This document shows, one piece after another, positions 1-7,860 of a stretch of DNA of 44,927 nucleotides. The notes under the pieces are model-generated. The model worked only from the letters and a program-made list of their open reading frames with translations. It was not told the origin of the DNA and ran no database searches. This stretch comes from an uncultured Clostridia bacterium (GTDB lineage Bacteria; Bacillota; Clostridia; Christensenellales; Pumilibacteraceae), in the NCBI GenBank assembly GCA_934229275.1, contig CAKQDN010000014.1:1-44927 (forward strand), given 5' to 3'. Within the stretch, counting starts at the first letter, position 1. Each line of letters starts with the position of its first letter. A program made the translations under genes and the position numbers.

Positions 1-572
1 GCGTTACCCTGAATTGCCTCGACCTTATAGACAATAGAACACGTCTTGGCGATATAATCTCTTCCTGCCGTTTCGGGAAGAACGATTTCAACGGACACCG
101 TTTTGTTACCTTCGCCGACAGCCAGCGTTTCGTAGTTGCCGACAGCGGTTACTCCGTCGTAAGAATTGCCGTCAAGCGACACTTCGAGTCCGCCAAACAA
201 GCCGTCGTCCTCCGCGCACTCGACTATCGTACGGAACTTAACGGTGACGGTGCTTTCGTTTGCAACTTTGATATTAAACTTAATACCGTCGCCGGGCACC
301 ATATTATCGAGTTTAAGTCCGTCGGAACCGAAAGTCGCGGTGGCTTCGTACATGTTTCCGTCGCCTGCGGCATATTCGGTGTTCAGGCTCTTGGTCTGAA
401 CGCTTTGTTGGTCAATCGCGGCAGTTACTTTTACGGTTGCGGTGCCGACTGCGATGTTTACGTTTGCTTCGCTCGTAAAGATTGCAAACGTTGCGCCGGC
501 GATAAGGCTTGCGCAAAGAGCGATACTCATTACCGCACCGAGAAAAGTTTTGCTTTTGAAAAACTTTTTCAT
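1..572 (-). CDS. SipW-type exported protein (TasA/camelysin-like), 3' end cut by window
   Basis: The frame is open from an ATG at 572 down to the window edge, giving 190 codons without a stop, so the C-terminus is missing. AAGGAG lies about 10 nt upstream of the ATG. The N-terminus MKKFFKSKTFLGAVMSIALC is a basic stretch followed by a hydrophobic core and then ATFAIFTSEANVN. This pattern is typical of signal peptides cut by the SipW-type signal peptidase (TasA, camelysin and the alternate-signal-mediated exported proteins). The mature part seen here is beta-rich and acidic (NMVPGDGIKFNIKVANESTV), which resembles a TasA-like jelly-roll with a conserved PGD turn. The likely role is a secreted matrix or fibre subunit. 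No sipW is inside the window; it would be expected further left. Family assignment is by pattern, moderately sure. Confidence 0.7.
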   Translation of the reverse strand, partial: MKKFFKSKTFLGAVMSIALCASLIAGATFAIFTSEANVNIAVGTATVKVTAAIDQQSVQTKSLNTEYAAGDGNMYEATATFGSDGLKLDNMVPGDGIKFNIKVANESTVTVKFRTIVECAEDDGLFGGLEVSLDGNSYDGVTAVGNYETLAVGEGNKTVSVEIVLPETAGRDYIAKTCSIVYKVEAIQGN

Positions 573-666
573 TCCTTTTTAACTCCTTTAATGATTTTTT
601 GAATTGTGTTCGCTTTCGTAAAGTTTCATGGATTACTATATTCGGCGAACAAATTTTTTTACCGAA

Positions 667-699
667 AAAGTCGTCCGCTCGATATGAACGGACGACTTT
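667..699 (-). terminator. Rho-independent terminator after guaB
   Basis: A perfect 11-bp stem (arms 667-677 and 689-699, 11-nt loop) is followed on the minus strand by a short T run. It sits 29 nt past the guaB stop and should end the membrane protein-guaB transcript before the exported-protein gene. Confidence 0.75.
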
Positions 700-727
700 C
701 GTTTGAAAAAATCGAATATGTTATCAA

Positions 728-2185
728 TTAGTTTTTAGGCGAATAGTTGGGGCTTTCCTTGGTGATGGAAATGTCGTGCGGATGGCTTTCGATAAGCGAC
801 GCGTTTGTGATTTTTACGAACTTCGCGTTTTTACGCAGGTCTTCTATCGTGCGCTGACCGACGTAGCCCATACCTGAACGCAGTCCTCCCATAAGTTGAT
901 AGACGATGTCGGCGAGCGGTCCGCGATAAGGCACTCTTCCTTCGACGCCTTCGGGAACCAGTTTTTTATTGCCTTCCTGGAAGTAACGGTCTTTGCTGCC
1001 GAGCGGCATTGCTCCGAGCGAACCCATACCGCGATAGGACTTGAACGTTCTGCCCTGATAGATTTCGGTTTCTCCGGGGCTTTCTTCGGTTCCGGCGAAC
1101 AGAGATCCGAGCATGACGGCATGCGCGCCTGCGGCAATTGCTTTTGTGATGTCGCCGCTGTACTTGATTCCGCCGTCGCCTATTATGGTTTTATTGTATT
1201 TATCGGCAACTTCCGCGCAGTCCATTATTGCGGTGAGTTGCGGCACGCCTATGCCGGCAACTATACGGGTCGTGCAGATAGAGCCCGGTCCCATACCCAC
1301 TTTAACGACGTCCGCTCCGCGCTCGTACAACGCTTCGGTCGCTTCTTTGGTAGCGACGTTTCCGGCGATAAGAGTGACGTGCGGATATTTTTCCTTTACT
1401 TTTTCGACCGCGTCGAGAACGCCGATATTGTGTCCGTGAGCGGAATCGAGGACTATGCAGTCCACTTTGGCGTCGACGAGGGCGGCTGCTCTGTCCATGA
1501 AATTACCGGTACTTCCGATTGCCGCGCCGACGAGCAGTCTGCCGTTTTTGTCTTTTGCGGAATTGGGGTACTGAATGGCTTTTTCTATATCTTTTATAGT
1601 GATAAGCCCTTTAAGGCGGAAGTTTCTATCCACGATGGGGAGTTTTTCGATGCGGTGTTTGCCGAGTATTTTCTGCGCTTCTTCGAGCGAAGTGCCTTCG
1701 GGCGCAGTGACAAGGCGATCTTTGGTCATTATGTCGCCGATCTTCTGCGTGTAGTCGGTTTCGAAGCGCATATCGCGGTTGGTGAGAATTCCCACGAGTT
1801 TTCCGTCGTGATCGGTGATGGGAACGCCGCTTATGCGGTATTTACCCATGAGCGCGACGGCGTCGCTTAAAAGACATTCGGGATAGAGATAGAACGGGTC
1901 GGTGATGACGCCGTGTTCACTTCTCTTTACTCGGTCGATGTTTTCTGCCTGCTCGTCTATCGACATGTTTTTGTGAATTATACCTATGCCGCCTTCACGA
2001 GCCATGGCGATTGCAAGACGCGACTCGGTTACGGTGTCCATTGCCGCGGACATAAGCGGAATGTTTAGCGTTATGTCGTCGCTAAGACGTGTGGTGATGT
2101 CCGCCATGTTGGGGGTGAACGACGATGCGCCGGGTATGAGCAGTACGTCGTCGTAAGTCAATGCTTCCTTTACGATTTTATTCAT
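728..2185 (-). CDS. guaB: IMP dehydrogenase
   Basis: The 485-aa product has the standard length for IMP dehydrogenase, which oxidises IMP to XMP with NAD+ as the committed step of GMP synthesis in the cytosol. The N-terminal (beta/alpha)8 half starts with EALTYDDVLLIPG. A CBS-pair (Bateman) module inserts at about residues 95-205 and usually binds adenine or guanine nucleotides. The catalytic loop GPGSICTTRI carries the nucleophile Cys304, and the mobile flap EGRVPYRG lies at about 415-422. GGAGG is 6 nt before the ATG. The gene starts 13 nt after the stop of the upstream membrane-protein gene, so the two are probably one transcript driven by the promoter at 3108-3136. All key residues seen are intact; identification is very secure. 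Confidence 0.97.
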   Translation of the reverse strand: MNKIVKEALTYDDVLLIPGASSFTPNMADITTRLSDDITLNIPLMSAAMDTVTESRLAIAMAREGGIGIIHKNMSIDEQAENIDRVKRSEHGVITDPFYLYPECLLSDAVALMGKYRISGVPITDHDGKLVGILTNRDMRFETDYTQKIGDIMTKDRLVTAPEGTSLEEAQKILGKHRIEKLPIVDRNFRLKGLITIKDIEKAIQYPNSAKDKNGRLLVGAAIGSTGNFMDRAAALVDAKVDCIVLDSAHGHNIGVLDAVEKVKEKYPHVTLIAGNVATKEATEALYERGADVVKVGMGPGSICTTRIVAGIGVPQLTAIMDCAEVADKYNKTIIGDGGIKYSGDITKAIAAGAHAVMLGSLFAGTEESPGETEIYQGRTFKSYRGMGSLGAMPLGSKDRYFQEGNKKLVPEGVEGRVPYRGPLADIVYQLMGGLRSGMGYVGQRTIEDLRKNAKFVKITNASLIESHPHDISITKESPNYSPKN

Positions 2186-2198
2186 ATGTGCCTCCGTT

Positions 2199-3080
2199 TC
2201 ACTTGTTTTCTTTGTATTTTTCCATGCAATAGTCGCACAGAGTCTCTATCGATTCGAAGTTTTCGATTCCTTCGATTTTTCCTGCTTCGCTATCCGGGTG
2301 CGCCGCTTTGTACTCTTTCGCAAAACCGGCGTAGACGCTTATCCGGAACAGTTTTTTCAGTTCGGGATTTTCGCTGTCGATGCTTTTAGCCGCTTCGAGC
2401 ATGTTCTTATCGTAAAAATCGAAAAATCCGTTTTCTTTCAATCCGTCGCTCAAACCGTTTTTAACGCAGTAATCGACGTATAAAGCCGCCTGACGAACGA
2501 TATACGCGCGCTCGTCCTCGCTTAACTCTTTTTCCGTCACGACCCGGGCAAGGTCTTGCAACGAAACGTACTCGCCGCGGATAAAGAATTCGGTTTTGCC
2601 AGACATCAGACGAGCGTTATACAGCGACGCCGTGTAGTAGTCGATAGAATCACAAAAGCGTATGTGCAGAATTCGGTTGCCCTTGATGCTTTCCACGGTT
2701 TTTCTGTCAAGTTCGGCATAATACTCTTTCACGCCGCTCTTTGTCAGCAGCATGGCGCAGTATTTCTCCGCTCCGCGCGCATATATACGAGAATCCGACT
2801 GCGACAAATCTTTCTCGGAAAGAAGCGACAGTGCGCGGTCGGCGGTTTTTTGCACTCGGCTTATGTCCGAATTCTCGTTCGTGGCGTTGACCGCGAATTT
2901 ATAGGCGAGCGCTTTATATCCGGCAAACGAATAGAAACTTTCCGCGGCGGACGGGAACAACGCGACAAACGCGATAAGCACCAGCGCGATCAGAACAATC
3001 GTGTATTTCATCGTTTCGAGCGCAAGATCGAGTATTGACGAAAAACCCGATTGATTTTTATTCGATTCCGCAGATTCCAT
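2199..3080 (-). CDS. Single-pass membrane protein of unknown function, upstream of guaB
   Basis: I do not recognise this 293-aa protein. Residues 1-25 are polar. A strong transmembrane helix follows at about 27-50 (YTIVLIALVLIAFVALFP), and the remaining 240 residues are charged, mostly helical, and predicted outside the cell. That part is rich in Tyr, Lys and Glu, with repeat-like helix pairs around YAELDRKTVESIKG and ENPELKKLF. AGGAGG lies 5 nt before the ATG. A good promoter is upstream at 3108-3136 and guaB begins 13 nt downstream, so it leads a two-gene operon. The helical pattern suggests a TPR-like or alpha-solenoid extracellular domain, but that is a guess. No link to purine synthesis is visible in the protein itself. 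Confidence 0.85.
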   Translation of the reverse strand: MESAESNKNQSGFSSILDLALETMKYTIVLIALVLIAFVALFPSAAESFYSFAGYKALAYKFAVNATNENSDISRVQKTADRALSLLSEKDLSQSDSRIYARGAEKYCAMLLTKSGVKEYYAELDRKTVESIKGNRILHIRFCDSIDYYTASLYNARLMSGKTEFFIRGEYVSLQDLARVVTEKELSEDERAYIVRQAALYVDYCVKNGLSDGLKENGFFDFYDKNMLEAAKSIDSENPELKKLFRISVYAGFAKEYKAAHPDSEAGKIEGIENFESIETLCDYCMEKYKENK

Positions 3081-3107
3081 ACATACCTCCTCGAACGTGT
3101 TTTGTAT

Positions 3108-3136
3108 ATTTTATCACAACGCAAAATTTTTTTCAA
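3108..3136 (-). promoter_or_regulatory. Sigma-A-type promoter of the membrane protein-guaB operon
   Basis: Read on the minus strand, -35 TTGAAA (3131-3136), a 17-bp spacer, then -10 TAAAAT (3108-3113). The predicted start is near 3101, leaving about a 20-nt leader with the AGGAGG ribosome site. Confidence 0.65.
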
Positions 3137-3190
3137 TCGTTTTTGACCGCATTACGGAAATTTTTAGCGTTCGGTCCGTTTTTAAAATCG

Positions 3191-3215
3191 AAAAAGCGGT
3201 TTTGGGGGACCGCTT
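3191..3215 (-). terminator. Terminator after the 3237-3929 lipoprotein gene
   Basis: Arms 3194-3200 and 3209-3215 form a 7-bp AAGCGGT/ACCGCTT stem with an 8-nt loop. A T5 run follows on the minus strand, just past the lipoprotein stop codon. Confidence 0.7.
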
Positions 3216-3236
3216 ATCGGATAATTTGTAAAATTC

Positions 3237-3929
3237 TTATTGTTTGCGAGCCGCCGCCACTTTTCCGCTTTCGGGGTCGATGAGCACCGCTATGGTTTTG
3301 TCGGATGCAGCCTCGGGCACAAACGAAACGTACCAGTAGTATTTTCCGTCCGCTCCGAGCGGATTATTGACGTAGCGCACATATATTTCGCCTGCGAATT
3401 TTCCGTCGCTCATGTAAGGCGAAAGACTTTCTTCGAGTTCCTTTACCGCTGTTTTAAGTGCGTCGTAACCACCGATTTCGCCTTCCTTTCCCGCTTTTTT
3501 AAGCGCAATCGTAACCGTGGTGTTTCCGTCGTTAATCGCGACTTCCGCATTGTCGCAGGTCGTCCGGCTCATGAATTCGAACGAATAACTGTCTTTATAG
3601 GGGTGTCTGAGCGCGCTTCCCTCGGTCTTTTTGCCGTCCGCCGTGAGCGTTACGGTGAGCGTTTTGTCGGTCATCGTGCGCTTGGGGGTTACGGTTATAA
3701 GCGTGTAGTCGCTTTTGTCGCTGCACTTTCCGTCGATTTCGAACGGATTTTCGCGGTAGCCGGACACGAGTTCGACGGAATATCTGTCATCCTCGCCCGA
3801 ACAGACTTCGCTTCTGTACTCCGATACCGAACGCAAAAGAGCGTCCTCTTCCGTCTTGCATGCGGCAAACGTCGCAAGCGTCATAAACGCCAAAAACGCT
3901 ATTAACGTAGTTTTCAATATTTTCTTCAC
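3237..3929 (-). CDS. Lipoprotein of unknown function
   Basis: The start is taken as the GTG at 3929 rather than an in-frame ATG 42 nt upstream. GAAGGAG sits 6-7 nt before this GTG, and the protein then begins with a proper lipoprotein signal (VKKILKTTLIAFLAFMTLAT, then FAAC with the lipid-bearing Cys at 24). The 230-aa product would be a cell-surface lipoprotein. The mature domain is mostly beta-strand with a run of Lys-, Asp- and Thr-rich strands, and the C-terminus has YYWYVSFVPEAASDKTIAVL followed by DPESGKVAAARKQ. That ending resembles the last strands of PepSY-like or YpeB-like domains, where an IDPESGKV turn is common, but the similarity is short. It is transcribed alone, with its own terminator. 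No function can be assigned. Confidence 0.8.
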   Translation of the reverse strand: MKKILKTTLIAFLAFMTLATFAACKTEEDALLRSVSEYRSEVCSGEDDRYSVELVSGYRENPFEIDGKCSDKSDYTLITVTPKRTMTDKTLTVTLTADGKKTEGSALRHPYKDSYSFEFMSRTTCDNAEVAINDGNTTVTIALKKAGKEGEIGGYDALKTAVKELEESLSPYMSDGKFAGEIYVRYVNNPLGADGKYYWYVSFVPEAASDKTIAVLIDPESGKVAAARKQ

Positions 3930-4062
3930 TTTTTCGCTCCTTCGTCCGCCTCTATTCACGGCAAACGTCACGTTTTTCTACAAACATTATATTTGCGGCT
4001 TTTCCGTTTTAGAATACGGCGCGAAAAAAATCTGGTATTGCTTTTTTATCGCGTTTTGGTTA

Positions 4063-4091
4063 TTTACATATGACCAATCGAGTGCTATCAT
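4063..4091 (+). promoter_or_regulatory. Promoter of the ECF S-component gene
   Basis: -35 TTTACA (4063-4068), a 17-bp spacer, -10 TATCAT (4086-4091). The predicted start is near 4098, giving about a 30-nt leader. That is too short for a known riboswitch, although vitamin ECF genes often carry one. Confidence 0.55.
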
Positions 4092-4127
4092 AAAGCGGTA
4101 TAAAAATTTTTCCCTCGGAGGCTTGAT

Positions 4128-4733
4128 ATGAGCGAAGAAATCAAAAAGACAAACATGAACGATTCCGCCGTCAATGCGGAAAAAGACAAAAAAGAACCGT
4201 TAAACACCAAAAGCAAAGGCTATATATCGGCAAAAAAGATATGCTATGTGGCGGTTTTCACCGCGCTTAACGTGATTATGAGCATGTCCGTGCTATCCGT
4301 CCCCGTTCCCGGCGGACACATGTACTTAAACGACATAATCATAACTCTTGCATCGCTCGTTCTCGATCCCGTTTCCGCTTTTATCGCAGGCGGCGTGGGA
4401 GCGTTTCTCGGCGACCTGATATTTTACCCGAAAGCGATGTTCGTTTCCCTGGTCGTTCGCGGCGTTCAGGCTGTGGCGATTTCGCTGATCTCGGGCAAAA
4501 AAGACAAACTTGCTCCGCTGTGGCGCGCAATCGTTGCGGTATGCGTCGGCGCGATAATAATGATAGCCGGCTATACTTTCGGAAGAGCGTTCATATACGG
4601 TACTCCGGCGGCTTCGATCGCAAAACTGCCGTTCCAGATACTTCAGGCGGTGGTCGGAGCGATAATCGGCACGTTCCTGCTGTACGCGACTCCGATAAAA
4701 CGCTACGCTTTATTCGTTCCGAGAGAACGGTAA
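4128..4733 (+). CDS. ECF transporter S component (substrate-binding membrane subunit)
   Basis: This 201-aa protein has a 30-residue polar, Lys-rich N-terminus and then five to six hydrophobic helices. The segments YVAVFTALNVIMSMSVL, HMYLNDIIITLASLVLDP, FIAGGVGAFLGDLIF and the C-terminal FQILQAVVGAIIGTFLL match the layout of energy-coupling factor (ECF) S components. These bind a vitamin or trace nutrient and dock on a shared EcfT/EcfA motor encoded elsewhere. The pattern GGxGAFLxDLIF after a LNDIxxxLASLxLDP helix is closest to the riboflavin/folate-type S components (Pfam ECF_trnsprt or ECF-ribofla_trS). The substrate cannot be told from the sequence, and no vitamin gene is adjacent. CGGAGG lies 7 nt before the ATG. 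Confidence 0.88.
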   Translation: MSEEIKKTNMNDSAVNAEKDKKEPLNTKSKGYISAKKICYVAVFTALNVIMSMSVLSVPVPGGHMYLNDIIITLASLVLDPVSAFIAGGVGAFLGDLIFYPKAMFVSLVVRGVQAVAISLISGKKDKLAPLWRAIVAVCVGAIIMIAGYTFGRAFIYGTPAASIAKLPFQILQAVVGAIIGTFLLYATPIKRYALFVPRER

Positions 4734-4788
4734 ACGCGATTAAAGCAAATAATTTTACCCGATTTTTACAAAAAATTCCGCTAAACCG

Positions 4789-4817
4789 TTGATTTATTCG
4801 CGCGATTGATATATAAT
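4789..4817 (+). promoter_or_regulatory. Promoter of galE
   Basis: -35 TTGATT (4789-4794), exactly 17 bp, -10 TATAAT (4812-4817). The predicted start is near 4824. An in-frame GTG at 4820 would therefore not be transcribed, which supports the ATG at 4853. Confidence 0.8.
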
Positions 4818-4852
4818 ATGTGCGGACAAAATCAAGGAGGCCTCTTAAACCT

Positions 4853-5872
4853 ATGAAAAGCATACTGGTTACCGGCGGAGCGGGTTATATCGGCTCGCAC
4901 ACCGTGGTAGAACTCATCAATCAGCACTACGACGTCATTGTCGTGGATAATCTCGTAAACGCAAGCGAGGAAAGTCTTAACCGCATTAAGCAAATCACCG
5001 GCGTTATGCCCAGATTCTATAACGCAGACATTCGCGACAGAGCGGCAATGGACAAAATTTTCGAAGAAAACGACATCGACAGCGTTATTCATTTTGCCGG
5101 TCTTAAAGCGGTGGGCGAAAGCGTTAAAATTCCGCTTGCCTACTACGACAACAATATTTACGGAACGCTGGTTCTGCTCGAAAGCATGGCGGCTCACAAC
5201 GTGAAGAAAATCGTGTTCTCTTCCTCCGCAACCGTTTACGGCGATCCCGAACGCTTGCCCATCGACGAGAATTGCCGTCTTTCCACCACCAATCCGTACG
5301 GTTCGACCAAGCTTTACATCGAAGGAATTCTGCGCGACCTGTACACTTCGGATAATAGTTGGACGGTAGTGCTTCTGCGCTACTTCAACCCCGTGGGCGC
5401 ACATTCTTCCGGACTTATCGGAGAAGATCCCAAGGGCATCCCGAACAACCTCACGCCGTACATCGCTCAGGTTGCGTGCGGTAAGCGCGAAAAAGTCAGC
5501 GTGTTCGGAAACGACTATCCCACTCCCGACGGAACGGGTGTGCGCGACTACATTCACGTCGTCGATCTTGCGCTCGGTCATATAAAGGCAATCGAAAAAT
5601 GCGATAAGCCCGGCGTTTATACCTACAATCTCGGAACGGGAATCGGTTACAGCGTTTTAGATGTCATTCACGCATTCGAAAAGGCTTGCGGACACGCAAT
5701 CCCCTACGTCATTGCCCCGAGACGCGCCGGTGACATAGCAACCTGCTACGCATGCGCGGACAAGGCAAAAAAAGAATTGGGCTGGGTCGCTACCCGCAAT
5801 CTCGACGATATGTGCGCGTCGCTGTGGAAATGGCAGACCATGAATCCGGACGGATTCGCAACAAAAAAGTAA
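4853..5872 (+). CDS. galE: UDP-glucose 4-epimerase
   Basis: The 339-aa product is a full-length extended short-chain dehydrogenase that interconverts UDP-glucose and UDP-galactose with tightly bound NAD+ (Leloir pathway, and a supply of UDP-Gal for surface glycans). Visible features are the NAD-binding GGAGYIG at residues 8-14, the FSSSATVYG segment with the catalytic Ser near 124, and the YGSTK motif with Tyr149 and Lys153 at the positions known from E. coli GalE. YFNPVGAH and the C-terminal RAGDIATCYA are also family-typical. I chose the ATG at 4853. The 11-codon upstream extension to a GTG is basic, lies before the predicted transcription start, and would misalign the Rossmann start. AAGGAGG is present with a longish 12-nt spacer. 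galT and galK are not nearby, so the role is probably glycan precursor supply. Confidence 0.96.
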   Translation: MKSILVTGGAGYIGSHTVVELINQHYDVIVVDNLVNASEESLNRIKQITGVMPRFYNADIRDRAAMDKIFEENDIDSVIHFAGLKAVGESVKIPLAYYDNNIYGTLVLLESMAAHNVKKIVFSSSATVYGDPERLPIDENCRLSTTNPYGSTKLYIEGILRDLYTSDNSWTVVLLRYFNPVGAHSSGLIGEDPKGIPNNLTPYIAQVACGKREKVSVFGNDYPTPDGTGVRDYIHVVDLALGHIKAIEKCDKPGVYTYNLGTGIGYSVLDVIHAFEKACGHAIPYVIAPRRAGDIATCYACADKAKKELGWVATRNLDDMCASLWKWQTMNPDGFATKK

Positions 5873-5951
5873 AATTTTTCCGACCTACAAACGAGCGCAA
5901 AAACTTTTCATCGGGACATACTACCGATAAATTCTTATGCGGAGGCGTATT

Positions 5952-6266
5952 ATGAAAGAAATTACCGTAACTGCAGACAATTTTACCAAAGAAGTTACCG
6001 ACTCTTCCCTTCCCGTTATCGTGGATTTTTGGGCAAGTTGGTGCGTTCCCTGCACCATGATGTCGGGCGTTATAGCCGAAATTGCCGAAGAATACGGCGG
6101 AAAAATCAAAGTGGGCAAAGTCAACGTCGACGAAGAGGACACTCTTGCCGAGCAGTTCAACATCGACGCCATCCCTGCCGTTTATCTTTTCAAGGACGGC
6201 AAAGTCGTCGCTACCTCTCTCGGTTATAAAACCAAAGACGCACTCTTAAAAGAACTGGGGCTGTAA
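5952..6266 (+). CDS. trxA: Thioredoxin, WCVPC active site
   Basis: This 104-aa protein has standard thioredoxin length and order: N-terminal strands, PVIVDFWASW leading to the redox pair Cys31-Cys34, KVGKVNVDEE, the cis-Pro strand (DAIPAVYLFKDGK), and a closing helix. It reduces disulfides in cytosolic proteins using electrons from thioredoxin reductase, which is not in the window. The active site reads WCVPC where most thioredoxins have WCGPC. GGAGG lies 6 nt before the ATG at 5952, so the five-codon upstream extension MRRRI is unlikely to be used. The gene is 79 nt after galE with no clear terminator between them and is closed by a strong terminator at 6311. trxA is a family name; the paralogue number is unknown. 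Confidence 0.95.
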   Translation: MKEITVTADNFTKEVTDSSLPVIVDFWASWCVPCTMMSGVIAEIAEEYGGKIKVGKVNVDEEDTLAEQFNIDAIPAVYLFKDGKVVATSLGYKTKDALLKELGL

Positions 6267-6310
6267 CGGCACGCAGACTTTTATTCTGCGCGGAAAATTT
6301 GCAGCAAGAT

Positions 6311-6352
6311 ACAAAACCGACGAGTTTAAATTCGTCGGTTTTGTTTTTTATT
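6311..6352 (+). terminator. Strong Rho-independent terminator after thioredoxin
   Basis: Arms 6311-6323 and 6332-6344 form a 13-bp perfect stem (ACAAAACCGACGA with its complement) with an 8-nt loop, followed by T6 on the plus strand. A second small hairpin (CGCAGA/TCTGCG) precedes it at about 6274-6291. Confidence 0.92.
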
Positions 6353-6363
6353 CGTCTATTGCG

Positions 6364-6392
6364 TTGACAAAATCATAAACTCGTTATATAAT
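6364..6392 (+). promoter_or_regulatory. Consensus promoter of gdhA
   Basis: -35 TTGACA (6364-6369), 17 bp, -10 TATAAT (6387-6392): full consensus. The predicted start is near 6399, leaving about a 19-nt leader with GGAGG. A strong vegetative promoter. Confidence 0.9.
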
Positions 6393-6417
6393 TATTAACG
6401 AAAAATCGGAGGAAGTC

Positions 6418-7749
6418 ATGCAGTATATTCAGGACGTATTAACCGAACTTAAAACCAAAAATCCGGGGCAGGACGAGTTTATTCAGGCGGCGACGGAAGT
6501 GCTTACTTCTCTTGCTCCTTTAATCGAAAAACGCCCGGAATACCGCAAAAATGCCATTTTAGAGCGCATTACCGAGCCCGACAGGCAGATAATTTTCCGC
6601 GTTCCGTGGGTAGACGACGGCGGCAACGTTCGCGTAAGCAGAGGCTATCGCATTCAATTCAACAACGCGGTCGGTCCGTACAAAGGCGGTCTGCGTTTTC
6701 ATCCTTCGGTTAATCTCGGAATTATCAAATTTCTCGGATTCGAGCAGATTTTCAAAAACAGTCTTACCTCTCTTCCGATAGGCGGAGCGAAAGGAGGCAG
6801 CGACTTCGATCCGAAAGGCAAATCGGACGCGGAAGTTTTCCGTTTCTGCGTTTCGTTCATGACCGAACTGTATAAGTACGTCGGCGCGGACGTGGACGTG
6901 CCTGCCGGCGACATAGGCGTCGGCGCGCGCGAAATCGGGTATTTGTTCGGGGCGTACAAGCGCATTACCGGACTACACGAGGGCGTTTTAACCGGCAAAG
7001 GTCTGTCGTACGGCGGCAGTCTGATCAGAAAAGAAGCAACCGGTTACGGGCTTATTTACTTCCTCGAGAACATGCTCGGCGCAAACGGCATGGGTTTACA
7101 AGGCAAAAAAGTCGTTATATCGGGTTCGGGTAACGTTGCGATTTACGCAGCCGAAAAGGCTATCGCGTCCGGCGCGAAAGTGATTGCCATGTCCGATTCG
7201 GACGGTTACGTTTTCGACGGCGACGGAATCGATCTTGCCTCGGTCAAGCAAATTAAAGAAATAAATCGAGGTCGCATTAAAGACTACCTCTCTTTCCGCA
7301 AAAGCGCCGAATACGTTTCGGGAAAAGCCGTCTGGGAAGTCCCATGCGACGTTGCTCTTCCATGTGCCACGCAAAACGAACTTACCGAAAGCGACGCGAA
7401 AACGCTGATCGAAAACGGCGTTATCGCGGTTGCGGAAGGCGCGAACATGCCCTCTACTCTGTCCGCAATCGAACGTTTCAGAACGAGCGGCGTGCTGTTT
7501 GCTCCGGCAAAAGCGGCGAACGCAGGCGGCGTTGCGGTTTCCGCTCTCGAAATGGCGCAGAACAGTCAGCGTCTTTTCTGGACGGCAGAACAAGTGGACG
7601 ATCGGCTTAAAGCGATAATGAAAAACATTTATTACAGTGCATACTCTTGCTCCGAACGATACCTGGTACCCGGCGATCTCGTTTCGGGAGCAAACATCGC
7701 AGGATTTATACGCGTTGCCGACGCTATGCTCGCTTTCGGGCCGCAGTAA
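6418..7749 (+). CDS. gdhA: NADP-type glutamate dehydrogenase
   Basis: The 443-aa length fits the hexameric small glutamate dehydrogenases that make glutamate from 2-oxoglutarate and ammonium with NADPH. The N-terminal substrate domain has VGPYKGGLRFHPSVN, with the Lys of the glutamate site, and the catalytic Lys motif PIGGAKGGSDFDP. VDVPAGDIGVGAREIGYLFG follows. The second half holds the dinucleotide fold, starting KKVVISGSGNVAIYAAEKA, where GSGNVA is the form typical of NADP-preferring enzymes. Both hallmark regions are intact. The gene has a full-consensus promoter and a good ribosome site (CGGAGG, 7 nt). It may be read together with the three genes after it, since only a weak hairpin (7765-7787) follows. 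It is the main ammonium-assimilation enzyme visible here. Confidence 0.97.
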   Translation: MQYIQDVLTELKTKNPGQDEFIQAATEVLTSLAPLIEKRPEYRKNAILERITEPDRQIIFRVPWVDDGGNVRVSRGYRIQFNNAVGPYKGGLRFHPSVNLGIIKFLGFEQIFKNSLTSLPIGGAKGGSDFDPKGKSDAEVFRFCVSFMTELYKYVGADVDVPAGDIGVGAREIGYLFGAYKRITGLHEGVLTGKGLSYGGSLIRKEATGYGLIYFLENMLGANGMGLQGKKVVISGSGNVAIYAAEKAIASGAKVIAMSDSDGYVFDGDGIDLASVKQIKEINRGRIKDYLSFRKSAEYVSGKAVWEVPCDVALPCATQNELTESDAKTLIENGVIAVAEGANMPSTLSAIERFRTSGVLFAPAKAANAGGVAVSALEMAQNSQRLFWTAEQVDDRLKAIMKNIYYSAYSCSERYLVPGDLVSGANIAGFIRVADAMLAFGPQ

Positions 7750-7764
7750 ACGAGCAAAAAACCG

Positions 7765-7787
7765 AGTACTATGTCACGCATAGTACT
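7765..7787 (+). repeat. Perfect 9-bp inverted repeat after gdhA
   Basis: AGTACTATG (7765-7773), a 5-nt loop, CATAGTACT (7779-7787). It lies 15 nt past the gdhA stop and 73 nt before the next ATG. No T run follows, so it is a poor terminator. It could be an operator for the zinc-ribbon gene or an mRNA-processing/stability hairpin. Confidence 0.7.
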
Positions 7788-7860
7788 ATAAAACACTAAA
7801 AACGACGCAATTATACGCAATTTTATTTGATTTTTACGATAGTGCAAGGAGATTTTGAAA

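Noticed and set aside
896..1870. Plus-strand 324-aa frame opposite guaB
   Set aside because: It is the antisense shadow of guaB. No ribosome site or promoter is present, and the composition mirrors the codon use of guaB.
4734..4852. Riboswitch between the ECF gene and galE
   Set aside because: The galE promoter leaves a leader of only about 30 nt, and the remaining sequence shows no conserved fold.
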